A DNA stretch of 64,000 nt from Pseudomonas sp. Gutcm_11s. GTDB lineage: Bacteria > Pseudomonadota > Gammaproteobacteria > Pseudomonadales > Pseudomonadaceae. The stretch spans positions 265,989 to 329,988 of the forward strand of contig NZ_JAQSUW010000009.1 in the NCBI RefSeq assembly GCF_028649395.1. The letters run 5' to 3'. Shown piece by piece: positions 53,092-62,385 of the stretch. Position numbers and translations under genes: made by a program. The notes below the pieces were generated by a model. It made no database searches. It was not told the DNA's origin and worked only from the letters and a program-made list of their open reading frames with translations. Position 1 is the stretch's first letter. Each line of letters opens with the position of its first letter.

Positions 53092-54267
53092 TTACAGCAA
53101 CTCGATGGCCACGGCAGTGGCTTCGCCGCCGCCGATGCACAGCGAGGCCACACCGCGCTTGCCGCCCTTGTTGCGCAGGGCGTTGATCAGGGTAACGATC
53201 AGGCGCGAGCCGGTGGAGCCGACCGGGTGGCCCTGGGCGCAGGCGCCGCCGTAGACGTTGACCTTGGCGTGGTCCAGGCCGTGCTCACGCATGGCCAGCA
53301 TGGTGACCATGGCGAAGGCCTCGTTGATCTCGTACAGGTCGACGCTGTCCTTGCTCCAGCCGGTCTTCTTGAACAGGTTGCTCATGGCGCCGATCGGCGC
53401 GATGGTGAACTCGCTCGGGTCCTGGCTCTGGGTGGCGTGGGCGACGATCCTGGCCAGTGGCTTGAGGCCGCGCTTGGCTGCTTCATCGGCGGTCATCAGA
53501 ACCAGGGCGCTGGCGCCGTCGGAGATCGAACTGGCGTTGGCGGCGGTGATGGTGCCGTCCTTCTTGAAGGCCGGCTTGAGGCCAGGAATCTTGTCCAGGT
53601 TGGCGGTCAGCGGCTGCTCGTCGTCCTTCACAACCACTTCGCCCTTGCGGCTGGTGACGGTGACCGGAACGATCTCGTTGGCCAACTCGCCGCTCTGGAT
53701 GGCGGCCTGGGCGCGCTTCAGCGACTCGATGGCGTAGGCATCCATCTCTTCGCGGCTAATGCCGTACTTGTCGGCGGTTTCCTGGGCGAAGGAGCCCATC
53801 AGGCGGCCAGTGCGGGCATCTTCCAGGCCGTCGAAGAACATGTGGTCCTTGATCTCGCCGTGGCCCATGCGCAGGCCGGTGCGGGCTTTCTCGATGATGT
53901 AGGGGGCGTTGGACATGCTTTCCATGCCGCCGGCGACCATCACTTCGTTGCTGCCGGCCTTGAGGGCGTCGAAGGCCTGCATCACGGCTTTCATGCCGGA
54001 GCCGCATAGCTTGTTGATGGTGGTGCAACCGGTGGCCGACGGCAGGCCGGCGCCCAGCGAGGCCTGGCGGGCCGGGCCTTGCTTGAGGCCGGCGGGCAGT
54101 ACGCAGCCCATGATCACTTCCTGCACGTCGGCCGGCGCGATGCCGGCGCGGGCCACGGCCTCGCGGATGGCGATGGCGCCCAGTTCCACGGCGGGTACGC
54201 CGGACAGGCTGCCCTGGAAGCCACCCATGGGGGTGCGGGCGCCGCTGACGATGACGATATCGGACAT
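53092..54267 (-). CDS. Acetyl-CoA acetyltransferase (thiolase)
   Basis: This 391-residue thiolase cleaves or condenses acyl-CoA. The start at 54267 gives MSDIVIVSGARTPMGGFQG. Catalytic residues are visible: Cys in NKLCGSGMKAVM, the NEAFA motif, GxxG His in CAQGHPVGSTGS, and Cys in SLCIGGGEATAV. It stands alone on the leftward strand, back to back with the acyl-CoA ligase, and a shared operator-like repeat lies between. It resembles PA2553-type thiolases. Whether it works in beta-oxidation or in acetoacetyl-CoA synthesis is not clear; the ligase neighbour favours beta-oxidation. Confidence 0.93.
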   Translation of the reverse strand: MSDIVIVSGARTPMGGFQGSLSGVPAVELGAIAIREAVARAGIAPADVQEVIMGCVLPAGLKQGPARQASLGAGLPSATGCTTINKLCGSGMKAVMQAFDALKAGSNEVMVAGGMESMSNAPYIIEKARTGLRMGHGEIKDHMFFDGLEDARTGRLMGSFAQETADKYGISREEMDAYAIESLKRAQAAIQSGELANEIVPVTVTSRKGEVVVKDDEQPLTANLDKIPGLKPAFKKDGTITAANASSISDGASALVLMTADEAAKRGLKPLARIVAHATQSQDPSEFTIAPIGAMSNLFKKTGWSKDSVDLYEINEAFAMVTMLAMREHGLDHAKVNVYGGACAQGHPVGSTGSRLIVTLINALRNKGGKRGVASLCIGGGEATAVAIELL

Positions 54268-54323
54268 CGGTATTACCTCTGAAGAGTGAAGCCGTAGACG
54301 GCAGTTACCGTTCGATTCTACTG

Positions 54324-54351
54324 CGTGACCGAAAGTGGCCAAAGGGTCACG
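54324..54351. promoter_or_regulatory. Inverted repeat, possible operator between thiolase and ligase
   Basis: CGTGACC (54324-54330) and GGTCACG (54345-54351) form a perfect 7-bp inverted repeat with 14 bases between, so the half-site centres are 21 bp apart, two helical turns. It lies in the 174-bp divergent spacer. The binding protein is unknown; CGTGACCG also occurs upstream of the DUF1302 gene. Confidence 0.4.
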
Positions 54352-54441
54352 GGAAAAATCATTCTTTGGATGGATTAAGCCGAAGCCAGAGCGGTTCTAG
54401 ATTGGCGGCGAAGAAAAAATCCAAGAAAACAGGTCATCGCC

Positions 54442-56124
54442 ATGCTGAATACCCGTGTCATTCCGCCAACCGAAAACGCCAACCAGGCGCCGCTGCTGAT
54501 CAAGCGTCTGCTGCTCTCCGGCAGCCGCTACGAGAAGACCCGCGAGATCGTCTACCGCGATCTGGTGCGCTACAGCTATGCCACCTTCAACGAGCGCGTG
54601 GCGCGTCTGGCCAACGTGCTGACGGCGGCGGGTGTGAAGGCCGGTGACACCGTGGCGGTGATGGACTGGGACAGCCACCGTTACCTGGAATGCATGTTCG
54701 CCATCCCGATGATCGGCGCGGTGCTGCATACCATCAACATCCGTCTGTCCGCCGACCAGATCCTCTACACCATGAATCACGCCGAGGACCGTTTCGTGCT
54801 GGTCAACAGCGAGTTCCTCTCGCTGTACAAGGCAGTGGAGGGGCAGCTGACCACGGTGGAGAAAACCATCCTGCTCACCGACGGCGCCGAGAAGACTGCC
54901 GAGCTGCCCAATCTGGTGGGCGAGTACGAGAGCCTGCTGGCTGCGGCCAGTACCCGCTACGACTTCCCCGATTTCGACGAGAACTCGGTAGCGACCACCT
55001 TCTACACCACCGGCACCACAGGCAACCCCAAGGGCGTGTACTTCACCCACCGCCAGCTGGTGCTGCACACCCTGGCCGAGGCCAGCGTGCTCGGCAGCCT
55101 GGATAGCGTGCGCCTGCTCGGCACCGATGACGTGTACATGCCGATCACCCCGATGTTCCACGTGCACGCCTGGGGCATTCCCTATGTGGCGACCATGCTC
55201 GGGGTCAAGCAGGTCTATCCGGGGCGCTACGATCCGGAGCTGCTGGTGCAGCTGTGGCAGAAAGAGAAGGTCACCTTCTCCCACTGCGTGCCGACCATCC
55301 TGCAGATGGTGCTCAACGCCAAGGCGGGGCAGGGCCAGGACTTCGGCGGTTGGAAGATCATCATCGGCGGCAGCGCACTCAACCGTGCCCTGTACGAGGC
55401 ATCCAAGGCGCGCGGCATCCAGCTCACGGCTGCCTATGGCATGTCCGAGACCTGCCCGCTGATCTCCTGTGCGCACATCAACGAAGAGCTCAAGGCCGGC
55501 AGCGAGGGTGAGCAGATCACCTATCGGATCAAGGCCGGCGTGCCCGTGCCGTTGGTGGAGACTGCACTGATGGGGGCGGACGGCCAGCTGTTACCGGCCG
55601 ATGGCGAGACCCAGGGCGAGCTGGTACTGCGCGCACCCTGGCTGACCATGGGCTACTTCAACGAGCCGCAGAAGAGCGCGGAGCTATGGGAACACGGCTG
55701 GCTGCATACCGGCGACGTGGCAACCCTGGACGACTTCGGCTTCATCGATATCCGCGACCGCATCAAGGATGTGATCAAGACCGGTGGCGAGTGGCTGTCG
55801 TCGCTGGAGCTGGAAGACCTGATCAGTCGTCACCCGGCCGTGCGCGAAGTGGCGGTGGTCGGTGTTCCCGATCCGCAGTGGGGTGAGCGTCCCTTCGCCC
55901 TGCTGGTGCTGCGCGAGGGGCAGAGCCTGGATGCCAAGGGGCTCAAGGAGCACCTCAAGCCCCATGTCGAGCAGGGTTGCATCAACAAGTGGGCGATACC
56001 CAGTCAGATCGCGCTTGTTACCGATATTCCCAAAACCAGTGTGGGCAAGCTGGATAAGAAACGAATTCGTCTTGATATCGCCCAGTGGCTGGAGGCGGGA
56101 AGCACATTCCTGTCTACGCTCTGA
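54442..56124 (+). CDS. Fatty-acyl-CoA ligase (AMP-forming)
   Basis: This 560-residue enzyme activates a fatty acid to its CoA ester via an acyl-AMP. Family motifs are present: [20 protein letters not shown] (P-loop), [46 protein letters not shown] (hinge with catalytic Asp), and the C-terminal lysine in [12 protein letters not shown]. It resembles AlkK-type medium-chain ligases and the P. putida gene next to the DUF1302/DUF1329 pair (PP_0763 region, from memory). It is upstream of those genes here, and divergent from thiolase, so a fatty-acid catabolic unit is likely. Chain length is not known. Confidence 0.92.
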   Translation: MLNTRVIPPTENANQAPLLIKRLLLSGSRYEKTREIVYRDLVRYSYATFNERVARLANVLTAAGVKAGDTVAVMDWDSHRYLECMFAIPMIGAVLHTINIRLSADQILYTMNHAEDRFVLVNSEFLSLYKAVEGQLTTVEKTILLTDGAEKTAELPNLVGEYESLLAAASTRYDFPDFDENSVATTFYTTGTTGNPKGVYFTHRQLVLHTLAEASVLGSLDSVRLLGTDDVYMPITPMFHVHAWGIPYVATMLGVKQVYPGRYDPELLVQLWQKEKVTFSHCVPTILQMVLNAKAGQGQDFGGWKIIIGGSALNRALYEASKARGIQLTAAYGMSETCPLISCAHINEELKAGSEGEQITYRIKAGVPVPLVETALMGADGQLLPADGETQGELVLRAPWLTMGYFNEPQKSAELWEHGWLHTGDVATLDDFGFIDIRDRIKDVIKTGGEWLSSLELEDLISRHPAVREVAVVGVPDPQWGERPFALLVLREGQSLDAKGLKEHLKPHVEQGCINKWAIPSQIALVTDIPKTSVGKLDKKRIRLDIAQWLEAGSTFLSTL

Positions 56125-56137
56125 GCCCTGAGGATAG

Positions 56138-56158
56138 GGCGCATGGCCATTATGCGCC
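56138..56158. repeat. Inverted repeat after the ligase gene
   Basis: GGCGCAT (56138-56144) and ATGCGCC (56152-56158) are perfectly complementary around a 7-base centre. It sits 14 bp after the ligase stop. Without a T-tract it is a poor terminator; it might be an operator or an mRNA-end hairpin. Confidence 0.45.
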
Positions 56159-56270
56159 TCATCCGAGCAAACGCTTGGCTTGTTAATTGCTGTCGCGTGG
56201 TGAATCTGGCTGGCTCGCTACGCGTGACCGGCCGGTCTAGAGAGGTCGGGGGCTGGAAATCACACTTTAG

Positions 56271-56303
56271 GGGGATCAAGCCTCGGGGGGTGGTAGCTAT
56301 AGT
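56271..56303 (+). promoter_or_regulatory. Promoter region of the DUF1302 gene
   Basis: TATAGT at 56298-56303 is a good -10 with no -35 consensus. GGGGAT at 56271-56276 lies near the -35 position and resembles the core of MalT boxes. A MalT-like regulator is encoded 3 kb downstream, so activator dependence is plausible. This is an inference from short motifs. Confidence 0.35.
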
Positions 56304-56343
56304 CCGCGGCATCCATAACAAAAAAACACATGGAGTAGCGTCG

Positions 56344-58143
56344 ATGACAACCACTAAACCGTTCTGGCGTATGGCCAAGCTGCCGCTGGCAGTCAGCCTT
56401 GCCTCAACCCTCGCTGCCCCGGCTTTCGGTGTCACCTTCAACATCGGTGAGATCGAGGGTCAGCTCGACTCTTCCCTGTCTGTTGGTGCCAGCTGGTCGG
56501 TACGTGGTGCTGATCCATCTCTGGTCGGTCAGCGTAATGGTGGAGAGGCCTCTTCGCAGACGGGCGATGACGGTCGTCTGAACTTCAAGAAGGGTGAAAC
56601 CTTCTCGAAGATCTTCAAGGGCATCCATGACCTCGAGCTGAAATACGGCGATACCGGCGTATTCGTTCGTGGCAAGTACTGGTACGACTTCGAGCTGAAG
56701 GACGAGCATCGCCAGCTGTACGACATCGATGACCATAACCGTAAAGAGGCCGCTCAAGCCTCTGGTGCACAGCTCCTCGACGCATTCATCTATCACAATT
56801 ACACAGTTGCCGAGCAGCCGGGTTCGGTTCGCCTGGGCAAGCAGGTAGTGAGCTGGGGTGAGAGCACCTTCATCTTCAACTCCATCAACTCCATCAACCC
56901 GGTCGATGTTGCTGCATTCCGTCGTCCAGGCGCCGAGATCAAGGAAGGCCTGATCCCGGTCAACATGTTCTACGTCTCGCAGAGCCTGACCGATAACATC
57001 TCTGCCGAGGCCTTCTACCAGCTTGAGTGGGATCAGTCTGTCGTAGATAACTGCGGTACGTTCTTCTCCGTGGACGTTGCTGCCGATGGCTGTACTGATC
57101 GCTTAGGTGTACAGGGCTCCGATTTGCGTCCACGCAATGTCTCTGTTCCGGTAACCGATCCTAGTTACAACAACTACACCTACCTTGGTCGCCTGGGTGA
57201 CAAGGATGCACGTGATAGCGGTCAATGGGGTGTAGCTCTGCGCTGGTTCTCTCCGGAGCTGAACGATACCGAGTTCGGTTTCTACACCATGAACTACCAC
57301 AGTCGTACTCCGATCCTGTCCTATGTGGCAGGTGATCCAGGGCTGTACGACCTAGATAATCCAGTCACTGGCGAGCTGAGCGGCAAGTACTTCCTGGAGT
57401 ATCCGGAAGATATTCGTCTGCACGGCATCAGTTTCTCCACCAACGTCGGCTCCACTGCTGTAGCTGGTGAACTGAACTATCGTCCGAACATGCCGATGCA
57501 GCTGAACACCACTGATCTCACTGTGGCTTCGGTTGCTCAGGCAGGCCCGCTGATCTGGAACAACAGCCCGATCTATACCAGTGGTCATGCAGCACAAGGT
57601 GCTGGTGAAACCATTACCGGTTATGTACGCAAGCCGATGACTCAGGCTCAGGTAACCGTTACTCAGTTCATTGATCAGGTCATGTTTGCCGAGCGACTCA
57701 CTCTGGTGGGCGAAGTGGGCTACACCCACGTCAGCAATTTGGGCGAGAACGAACTGCGCTTCGGTCGTGCCCCTGAGTACGGCAATGGCGTAATTCCTGA
57801 TAACAGCCTGTGCCAAGGCTTGCTGAACGGCGCCAACCCGCAGAACTGTGACAACAAAGGCTTCTTCACCAATACATCTTGGGGCTACCGCGCTCGCGCC
57901 ATCCTCGACTACAACGATGTGTTTGCCGGTGTGAACCTGAAGCCAAACGTGTCCTGGTCTCATGACGTAGATGGCTACAGCCCAACCTTCACCGAGGGCA
58001 ACAAGGCAATCAGCGTTGGTGTGGATGCTGAGTACCAGAACACCTATACCGCCAGCCTGTCCTACACCGATTACTTCGGTGGTGAATACAACACCAACAT
58101 CGATCGTGACTTCGTCGCTCTGAGCCTTGGCGTGAACTTCTGA
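56344..58143 (+). CDS. DUF1302 outer-membrane protein
   Basis: This 599-residue protein begins at ATG 56344 with a signal peptide (MAKLPLAVSLASTLAAPAFG; cleavage before VTFN). The mature part is rich in aromatic beta-strand patterns, e.g. DTGVFVRGKYWYDFELKD and RLGKQVVSWGESTFIFNSINSINPVDV, and ends in FVALSLGVNF, a barrel-type C-terminus. DUF1302 proteins pair with DUF1329 proteins and with degradation genes for hydrophobic compounds such as fatty acids, esters and sterols; a transport or surface role is proposed but not proven. The DUF1329 gene follows 22 bp later. Codon use is rich in GGT, CGT and GCT, like the ribosomal genes, which suggests strong expression rather than foreign origin. 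Confidence 0.9.
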   Translation: MTTTKPFWRMAKLPLAVSLASTLAAPAFGVTFNIGEIEGQLDSSLSVGASWSVRGADPSLVGQRNGGEASSQTGDDGRLNFKKGETFSKIFKGIHDLELKYGDTGVFVRGKYWYDFELKDEHRQLYDIDDHNRKEAAQASGAQLLDAFIYHNYTVAEQPGSVRLGKQVVSWGESTFIFNSINSINPVDVAAFRRPGAEIKEGLIPVNMFYVSQSLTDNISAEAFYQLEWDQSVVDNCGTFFSVDVAADGCTDRLGVQGSDLRPRNVSVPVTDPSYNNYTYLGRLGDKDARDSGQWGVALRWFSPELNDTEFGFYTMNYHSRTPILSYVAGDPGLYDLDNPVTGELSGKYFLEYPEDIRLHGISFSTNVGSTAVAGELNYRPNMPMQLNTTDLTVASVAQAGPLIWNNSPIYTSGHAAQGAGETITGYVRKPMTQAQVTVTQFIDQVMFAERLTLVGEVGYTHVSNLGENELRFGRAPEYGNGVIPDNSLCQGLLNGANPQNCDNKGFFTNTSWGYRARAILDYNDVFAGVNLKPNVSWSHDVDGYSPTFTEGNKAISVGVDAEYQNTYTASLSYTDYFGGEYNTNIDRDFVALSLGVNF

Positions 58144-58165
58144 CGGATAGGATCATTAGGAACGT

Positions 58166-59539
58166 ATGCAAATGAAAACAACAAAATACATGCTGAAATC
58201 CGGTGTTCTGGCTCTCTCGATGCTGGCCACCAGCGTAATGGCTGCCGTTTCCGCCGACGAAGTTGCCAAGCTCGGCGCTACCCTGACCCCGGTCGGTGCC
58301 GAGAAGGCCGGTAATGCCGATGGCACCATCCCGGAGTGGACCGGTGGTCTGCCGAAGAATGCTGGCACTGTGGATGATCGTGGCTTCCTGTCCAATCCGT
58401 TCCCGAACGAGAAGCCGCTGTTCACCATCACCGCGCAGAACGTTGATCAGTACAAGGACAAGCTGACCCCAGGCCAGCTGGCAATGTTCAAGCGGTACCC
58501 GGAAACCTACAAGATGCCGGTGTACACCACCCACCGTTCCGCGGGCCTGCCGCAGAACGTGCTGGATGACGCTAAGTCCAACGCTGCCAACACCAAGCTG
58601 GTTGAGGGCGGTAACGGTCTGGAGAACTTCAAGACCGCCAACCCGTTCCCGATTCCGCAGAACGGCTTGGAAGTGGTCTGGAACCAGATCACCCGCTATC
58701 GCGGCGGCAGCGTACGTCGTCTGGTGACCCAGGCGACCCCGCAGGCCAACGGCTCGTTCAGCCTGGTGTACTTCCAGGATGAGTTCGTCTTCCCGACCAG
58801 TCTGACCGACTACGATCCGAGCAAGCCGAGCAACATCCTGTTCTACTTCAAACAGCGTGTGACCGCTCCGGCGCGTCTGGCTGGTAACGTTCTGCTGGTT
58901 CACGAGACCCTGAACCAGGTGAAAGAGCCGCGTCTGGCCTGGCTGTACAACGCTGGTCAGCGTCGCGTACGCCGCGCACCGCAGGTTTCCTACGACGGCC
59001 CGGGTACCGCTGCCGACGGCCTGCGTACCTCGGACAACCTGGACATGTACAACGGTGCTCCGGATCGTTACGACTGGAAACTGGTTGGCAAGAAGGAGAT
59101 CTACATTCCGTACAACTCCTACGACCTCGACTCGCCGAAGCTGAAATACGCCGACGTGATCAAGGCCGGTCACATCAACCAGGATCTGACCCGTTACGAG
59201 CTGCACCGCGTATGGCAGGTAACCGCCACCCTCAAGGCCGGCGAGCGCCACATCTACGCCAAGCGCGACATGTACCTCGACGAGGACACCTGGCAGGCTT
59301 CGGTGATCGACCACTACGACGGTCGTGGTTCCCTGTGGCGTGTAGCTGAAGCACACTCCCAGTACTACTACGACAAGCAGGTTCCTTGGTACACCCTGGA
59401 AACCCTGTACGACGTGATCTCCGGCCGTTACCTGGCCCTGGGTATGAAGAACGAAGAGAAGAAGGCCTACGACTTCGGTTACAAGGCTTCTACCACCGAC
59501 TTCACCCCGGCTGCCCTGCGTCAGGCTGGCGTGCGTTAA
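58166..59539 (+). CDS. DUF1329 periplasmic/outer-membrane-associated protein
   Basis: This 457-residue protein carries a signal peptide (KYMLKSGVLALSMLATSVMA, cleavage near AAVS). The mature sequence shows DUF1329 patterns: PVGAEKAGNADGTIPEWTGGLP at the start, RYRGGSVRRLVTQATPQANGSFSLV in the middle and the RVWQVTATLKAGERHIYAKRDMYLDEDTWQ region, which resembles a lipoprotein-carrier (LolA/LolB-like) fold. A second start at 58172 is possible. It is in an operon with DUF1302 and ended by a terminator. In P. putida a matching pair has been tied to fatty acid and ester growth phenotypes (my recollection). The exact action is unknown. Confidence 0.9.
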   Translation: MQMKTTKYMLKSGVLALSMLATSVMAAVSADEVAKLGATLTPVGAEKAGNADGTIPEWTGGLPKNAGTVDDRGFLSNPFPNEKPLFTITAQNVDQYKDKLTPGQLAMFKRYPETYKMPVYTTHRSAGLPQNVLDDAKSNAANTKLVEGGNGLENFKTANPFPIPQNGLEVVWNQITRYRGGSVRRLVTQATPQANGSFSLVYFQDEFVFPTSLTDYDPSKPSNILFYFKQRVTAPARLAGNVLLVHETLNQVKEPRLAWLYNAGQRRVRRAPQVSYDGPGTAADGLRTSDNLDMYNGAPDRYDWKLVGKKEIYIPYNSYDLDSPKLKYADVIKAGHINQDLTRYELHRVWQVTATLKAGERHIYAKRDMYLDEDTWQASVIDHYDGRGSLWRVAEAHSQYYYDKQVPWYTLETLYDVISGRYLALGMKNEEKKAYDFGYKASTTDFTPAALRQAGVR

Positions 59540-59557
59540 TACTCCGCGTTACCCGAG

Positions 59558-59582
59558 AAAGCCGGCCTTGTGCCGGCTTTTT
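59558..59582 (+). terminator. Intrinsic terminator after the DUF1329 gene
   Basis: A 9-bp stem (59558-59566 with 59572-59580) with a 5-nt loop runs into five T residues. It separates the pair from the regulator gene. Confidence 0.9.
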
Positions 59583-59667
59583 CGTTTCTGCAGATGGACT
59601 GGGCTTCAAATGCTCGGCGTGAGGGGATAGGCTGCGGACATTTCGCGCCTGGATTGCAACTGCGCCC

Positions 59668-62385
59668 GTGACCGATCTGTCCCGCTCTTCAACCCTTGCC
59701 AGCTTTCCGGCCGTGACCGGAGATGGGCGATTCTTTCGCCCGCCGCTGCCCGCCGGCCACGTGCTTCGGCCTCGCCTTTGCGAGCGCCTGGAGGCAGGCA
59801 TGGACGGCCGTTTGCTGCTGGTCTGTGCTCCAGCTGGATTCGGCAAGAGCTCGCTGGCCGTGGAGTTCTGTGAGCGATTGCCGTCGCGCTGGCAGAGCCT
59901 GTGGATAAGCCTCAATCGGCGTGACAGCGATCCAGGGCGTTTCCTGGAGCGTCTTTTGGACGGATTGCGCCAGCACTTTCCGAAGATTGGCGACGAGGCC
60001 CTGGGGCTGCTGAAGATGCGCCAGCGTCACCAGCCGTTCGCCTTCGAGGAGTGGCTGGATGGCCTGCTCGATGAGTTGGGCAGTCGAATCGATCCCGAGA
60101 GCCCTTTGTTGCTGGTGCTGGACGACTACCACCTGGCGCAGGGCGCAGTGCTGGATCGCTGCCTGCAGTTTTTCCTCAACCATCTGCCGGCGGGCATGCT
60201 GGTGCTGGTGACCAGCCGCCAGCGTCCCGACTGGCATCTGGCTCGCCTGCGTTTGTCCCGGCAGTTGCTGGAACTGCAGGAGCAGGACCTGCGGCTTACC
60301 AGGGAGGAGACCAGCGAGCTGCTTTCTGTGCAGGGTGCCGAGCTGCCAGGCGAGGCGCTGGAGACCTTGTTGCTGCGCAGCGAAGGCTGGGTCGCGGGAT
60401 TACGCCTGTGGTTGCTCACGGCTGCCGAGGGCGAGCGCGATCTGCACGGAGCCCAGGGCATGATCCGTGATTACCTGCTGGAGGAGGTGATCGAGCGCCA
60501 GTCGCCGGAGGTGCAGGCCTTCCTCTATGACACCTCCTGCCTCGAGCGTTTCTGCGCCGAGCTGTGCGATGCCGTGCGTGACAGCCACGATAGCGCGGCG
60601 ATCCTGCAGCATCTGCAGGCCCACCAGGTGTTCCTGGTGCCCTTGGACGAGCAGGGGCGCTGGTTCCGCTACCACCATCTGTTCTCCGATCTGTTACGGG
60701 CGAATCCGGCCAGGCAGCTGTCGCAGCCTCCGGCGCGCCTGCACCTGCGCGCCTGCCGCTGGTTCAGCGGGCGCGGGCAGCTCGACGAGGCAGTGGAGCA
60801 GGCCTTGCGGGCAGGCCAGCCCGACGTGGCTGCCAGCCTGGTGCAGAACTTCTCCGAGGAGCACCTGCTGGCCGAGCAGAACGTCGCCATGCTGCTGCGC
60901 TGGAAGATGGACCTGCCGGATAGCCTGCTGACCAGCACGCCGCGCCTGATCCTGCTGTACAGCTGGGCCCTGGCGCTGGCCTGCCAGCTGGATGCTGCCG
61001 AGGAACTGGCCAATCATCTGGAGCGTTTCCTGCCGGCGCCCAACGCCGCCGAGCAACAGTCCCTGCTGGCCCAGTGGCTGGCCGTCAGTGGCGTGATCGC
61101 TCGCGGTCGCGGCGACAGCCACAACGCCGAGCTGTACTGCGGCCAGGCGCTGGTTGGCATGCCGAGCCAGCATTACGGCTCGCGCCTGCTGTGCCTGTCC
61201 ACGCTGGCCAATCTGGCCGTGGTGCGGGGCGATCTGTGGCGCGCCCGCGGCCTCAATCGCGAGGCGCTGGAGCTGGCCCAGCGCCATGGCAACCTGCTGT
61301 TCGAGGCCTTCTGTCACTACGATCGTGCCCGCGTCCTATTGGCGCGTGGCGAGATAATCCGTGCGCTGGAAGAAGTGCGAGCCGGTCTCGAGCGGCTGCG
61401 CGGCCTGTCGACCCAACGCGACTACGCGGTGCGCGCACGGCTGACGCTGTACGAGGGAGTCCTGCTCTGCCTGCGCCTGCGCCCGGATGAGGCGCGCGAG
61501 CGGCTGCTGGCGGGCATTGCCGAGGCGCGCAAATGTCGCGACATCAGCCTGCTAATCGGCTACTGCATCCTGGCCAGCCAGGAAGGGCGGCTGGGGCGTC
61601 TCAACGAGGCCTTCGCGCAACTGGCCGAAGCCGAGCGCCTGATGCACATCTGGGACGTGCCGCCGGTGTATTACCTGGCAATGATCACCGTGACCAAGTG
61701 TGAGCTCTGGCTGAGTCAGGGCCAGGTCGACCTGGCCAATGCCTGGCTGGTGCGCCTGGGCGAGACCTACGGGGGAGAGCAGGCAGCCGCGGCACCGGAA
61801 TTCCACCCGCAGCTGCCACTGCACATCGAGCTGCAGCGGGCCGCGCTGGAGCGTCGCATGGATCAGCCGGAGGCTGCCGAGCGGCGTCTGCGGGCGCTGA
61901 TTCAGCGGGCGCAGGTGCAGGGTGGCCAGTTGCTCGGCGTGTTCGCCCAGGCGCAACTGAGCCAGCTGCTGTATGCCGCAGGGCGCGAGCGTGATGCCCA
62001 GCACCAGTTGCTGAGTGGCCTGGAGGCTGCTGCTGGTGGTGCCCTGCTGCCGTTCTACGAGCTGCTCGCGCACCAGCCGGCCTGGTTGCGCGCCCAGTTG
62101 CAGACGGCCCCGGCAGGCCCGCTCAGCGAGGCGCTGCGTGGCTGTCTACCGGTTGAGGCCGAAGCCGAGCCGGCGGTGAGCGGGGCGGTCGAGACGCTGA
62201 GTACCCGCGAACTGGCGGTGCTGCGGCTGATCGCGCTGGGCTGCTCGAATCAGGAGATCAGCGATCGCCTGTTCATCTCCCTGCACACGGTCAAGACCCA
62301 CGCCCGCCACATCAACAGCAAGCTCGGCGTCGAGCGGCGCACCCAGGCCGTGGCGCGAGCCAAGGGTCTGGGCCTGATCAGCTGA
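59668..62385 (+). CDS. MalT-like LuxR-family ATP-dependent regulator
   Basis: The product has 905 residues from GTG 59668, close to E. coli MalT (901). Domains in order: a STAND-type NTPase with Walker A CAPAGFGKSSLA near residue 52 and Walker B LLLVLDDYHLA near 150, a helical repeat region of TPR-like units (about 350-800; several hairpins such as ELYCGQALVGMPSQHYGSRL), and a C-terminal LuxR helix-turn-helix (LSTRELAVLRLIALGCSNQEISDRLF, then SLHTVKTHARHINSKLGV). It is likely an inducer- and ATP-dependent activator. Its position directly after the DUF1302/DUF1329 genes suggests it controls them. Its last 8 bp overlap the convergent hydrolase gene. Confidence 0.93.
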   Translation: MTDLSRSSTLASFPAVTGDGRFFRPPLPAGHVLRPRLCERLEAGMDGRLLLVCAPAGFGKSSLAVEFCERLPSRWQSLWISLNRRDSDPGRFLERLLDGLRQHFPKIGDEALGLLKMRQRHQPFAFEEWLDGLLDELGSRIDPESPLLLVLDDYHLAQGAVLDRCLQFFLNHLPAGMLVLVTSRQRPDWHLARLRLSRQLLELQEQDLRLTREETSELLSVQGAELPGEALETLLLRSEGWVAGLRLWLLTAAEGERDLHGAQGMIRDYLLEEVIERQSPEVQAFLYDTSCLERFCAELCDAVRDSHDSAAILQHLQAHQVFLVPLDEQGRWFRYHHLFSDLLRANPARQLSQPPARLHLRACRWFSGRGQLDEAVEQALRAGQPDVAASLVQNFSEEHLLAEQNVAMLLRWKMDLPDSLLTSTPRLILLYSWALALACQLDAAEELANHLERFLPAPNAAEQQSLLAQWLAVSGVIARGRGDSHNAELYCGQALVGMPSQHYGSRLLCLSTLANLAVVRGDLWRARGLNREALELAQRHGNLLFEAFCHYDRARVLLARGEIIRALEEVRAGLERLRGLSTQRDYAVRARLTLYEGVLLCLRLRPDEARERLLAGIAEARKCRDISLLIGYCILASQEGRLGRLNEAFAQLAEAERLMHIWDVPPVYYLAMITVTKCELWLSQGQVDLANAWLVRLGETYGGEQAAAAPEFHPQLPLHIELQRAALERRMDQPEAAERRLRALIQRAQVQGGQLLGVFAQAQLSQLLYAAGRERDAQHQLLSGLEAAAGGALLPFYELLAHQPAWLRAQLQTAPAGPLSEALRGCLPVEAEAEPAVSGAVETLSTRELAVLRLIALGCSNQEISDRLFISLHTVKTHARHINSKLGVERRTQAVARAKGLGLIS

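Noticed and set aside
56344..58143. DUF1302 gene as a horizontally acquired island because of its different base use
   Set aside because: The GGT/CGT/GCT-rich codons resemble those of rpsB and tsf in this window, so high expression explains the bias better than foreign origin.
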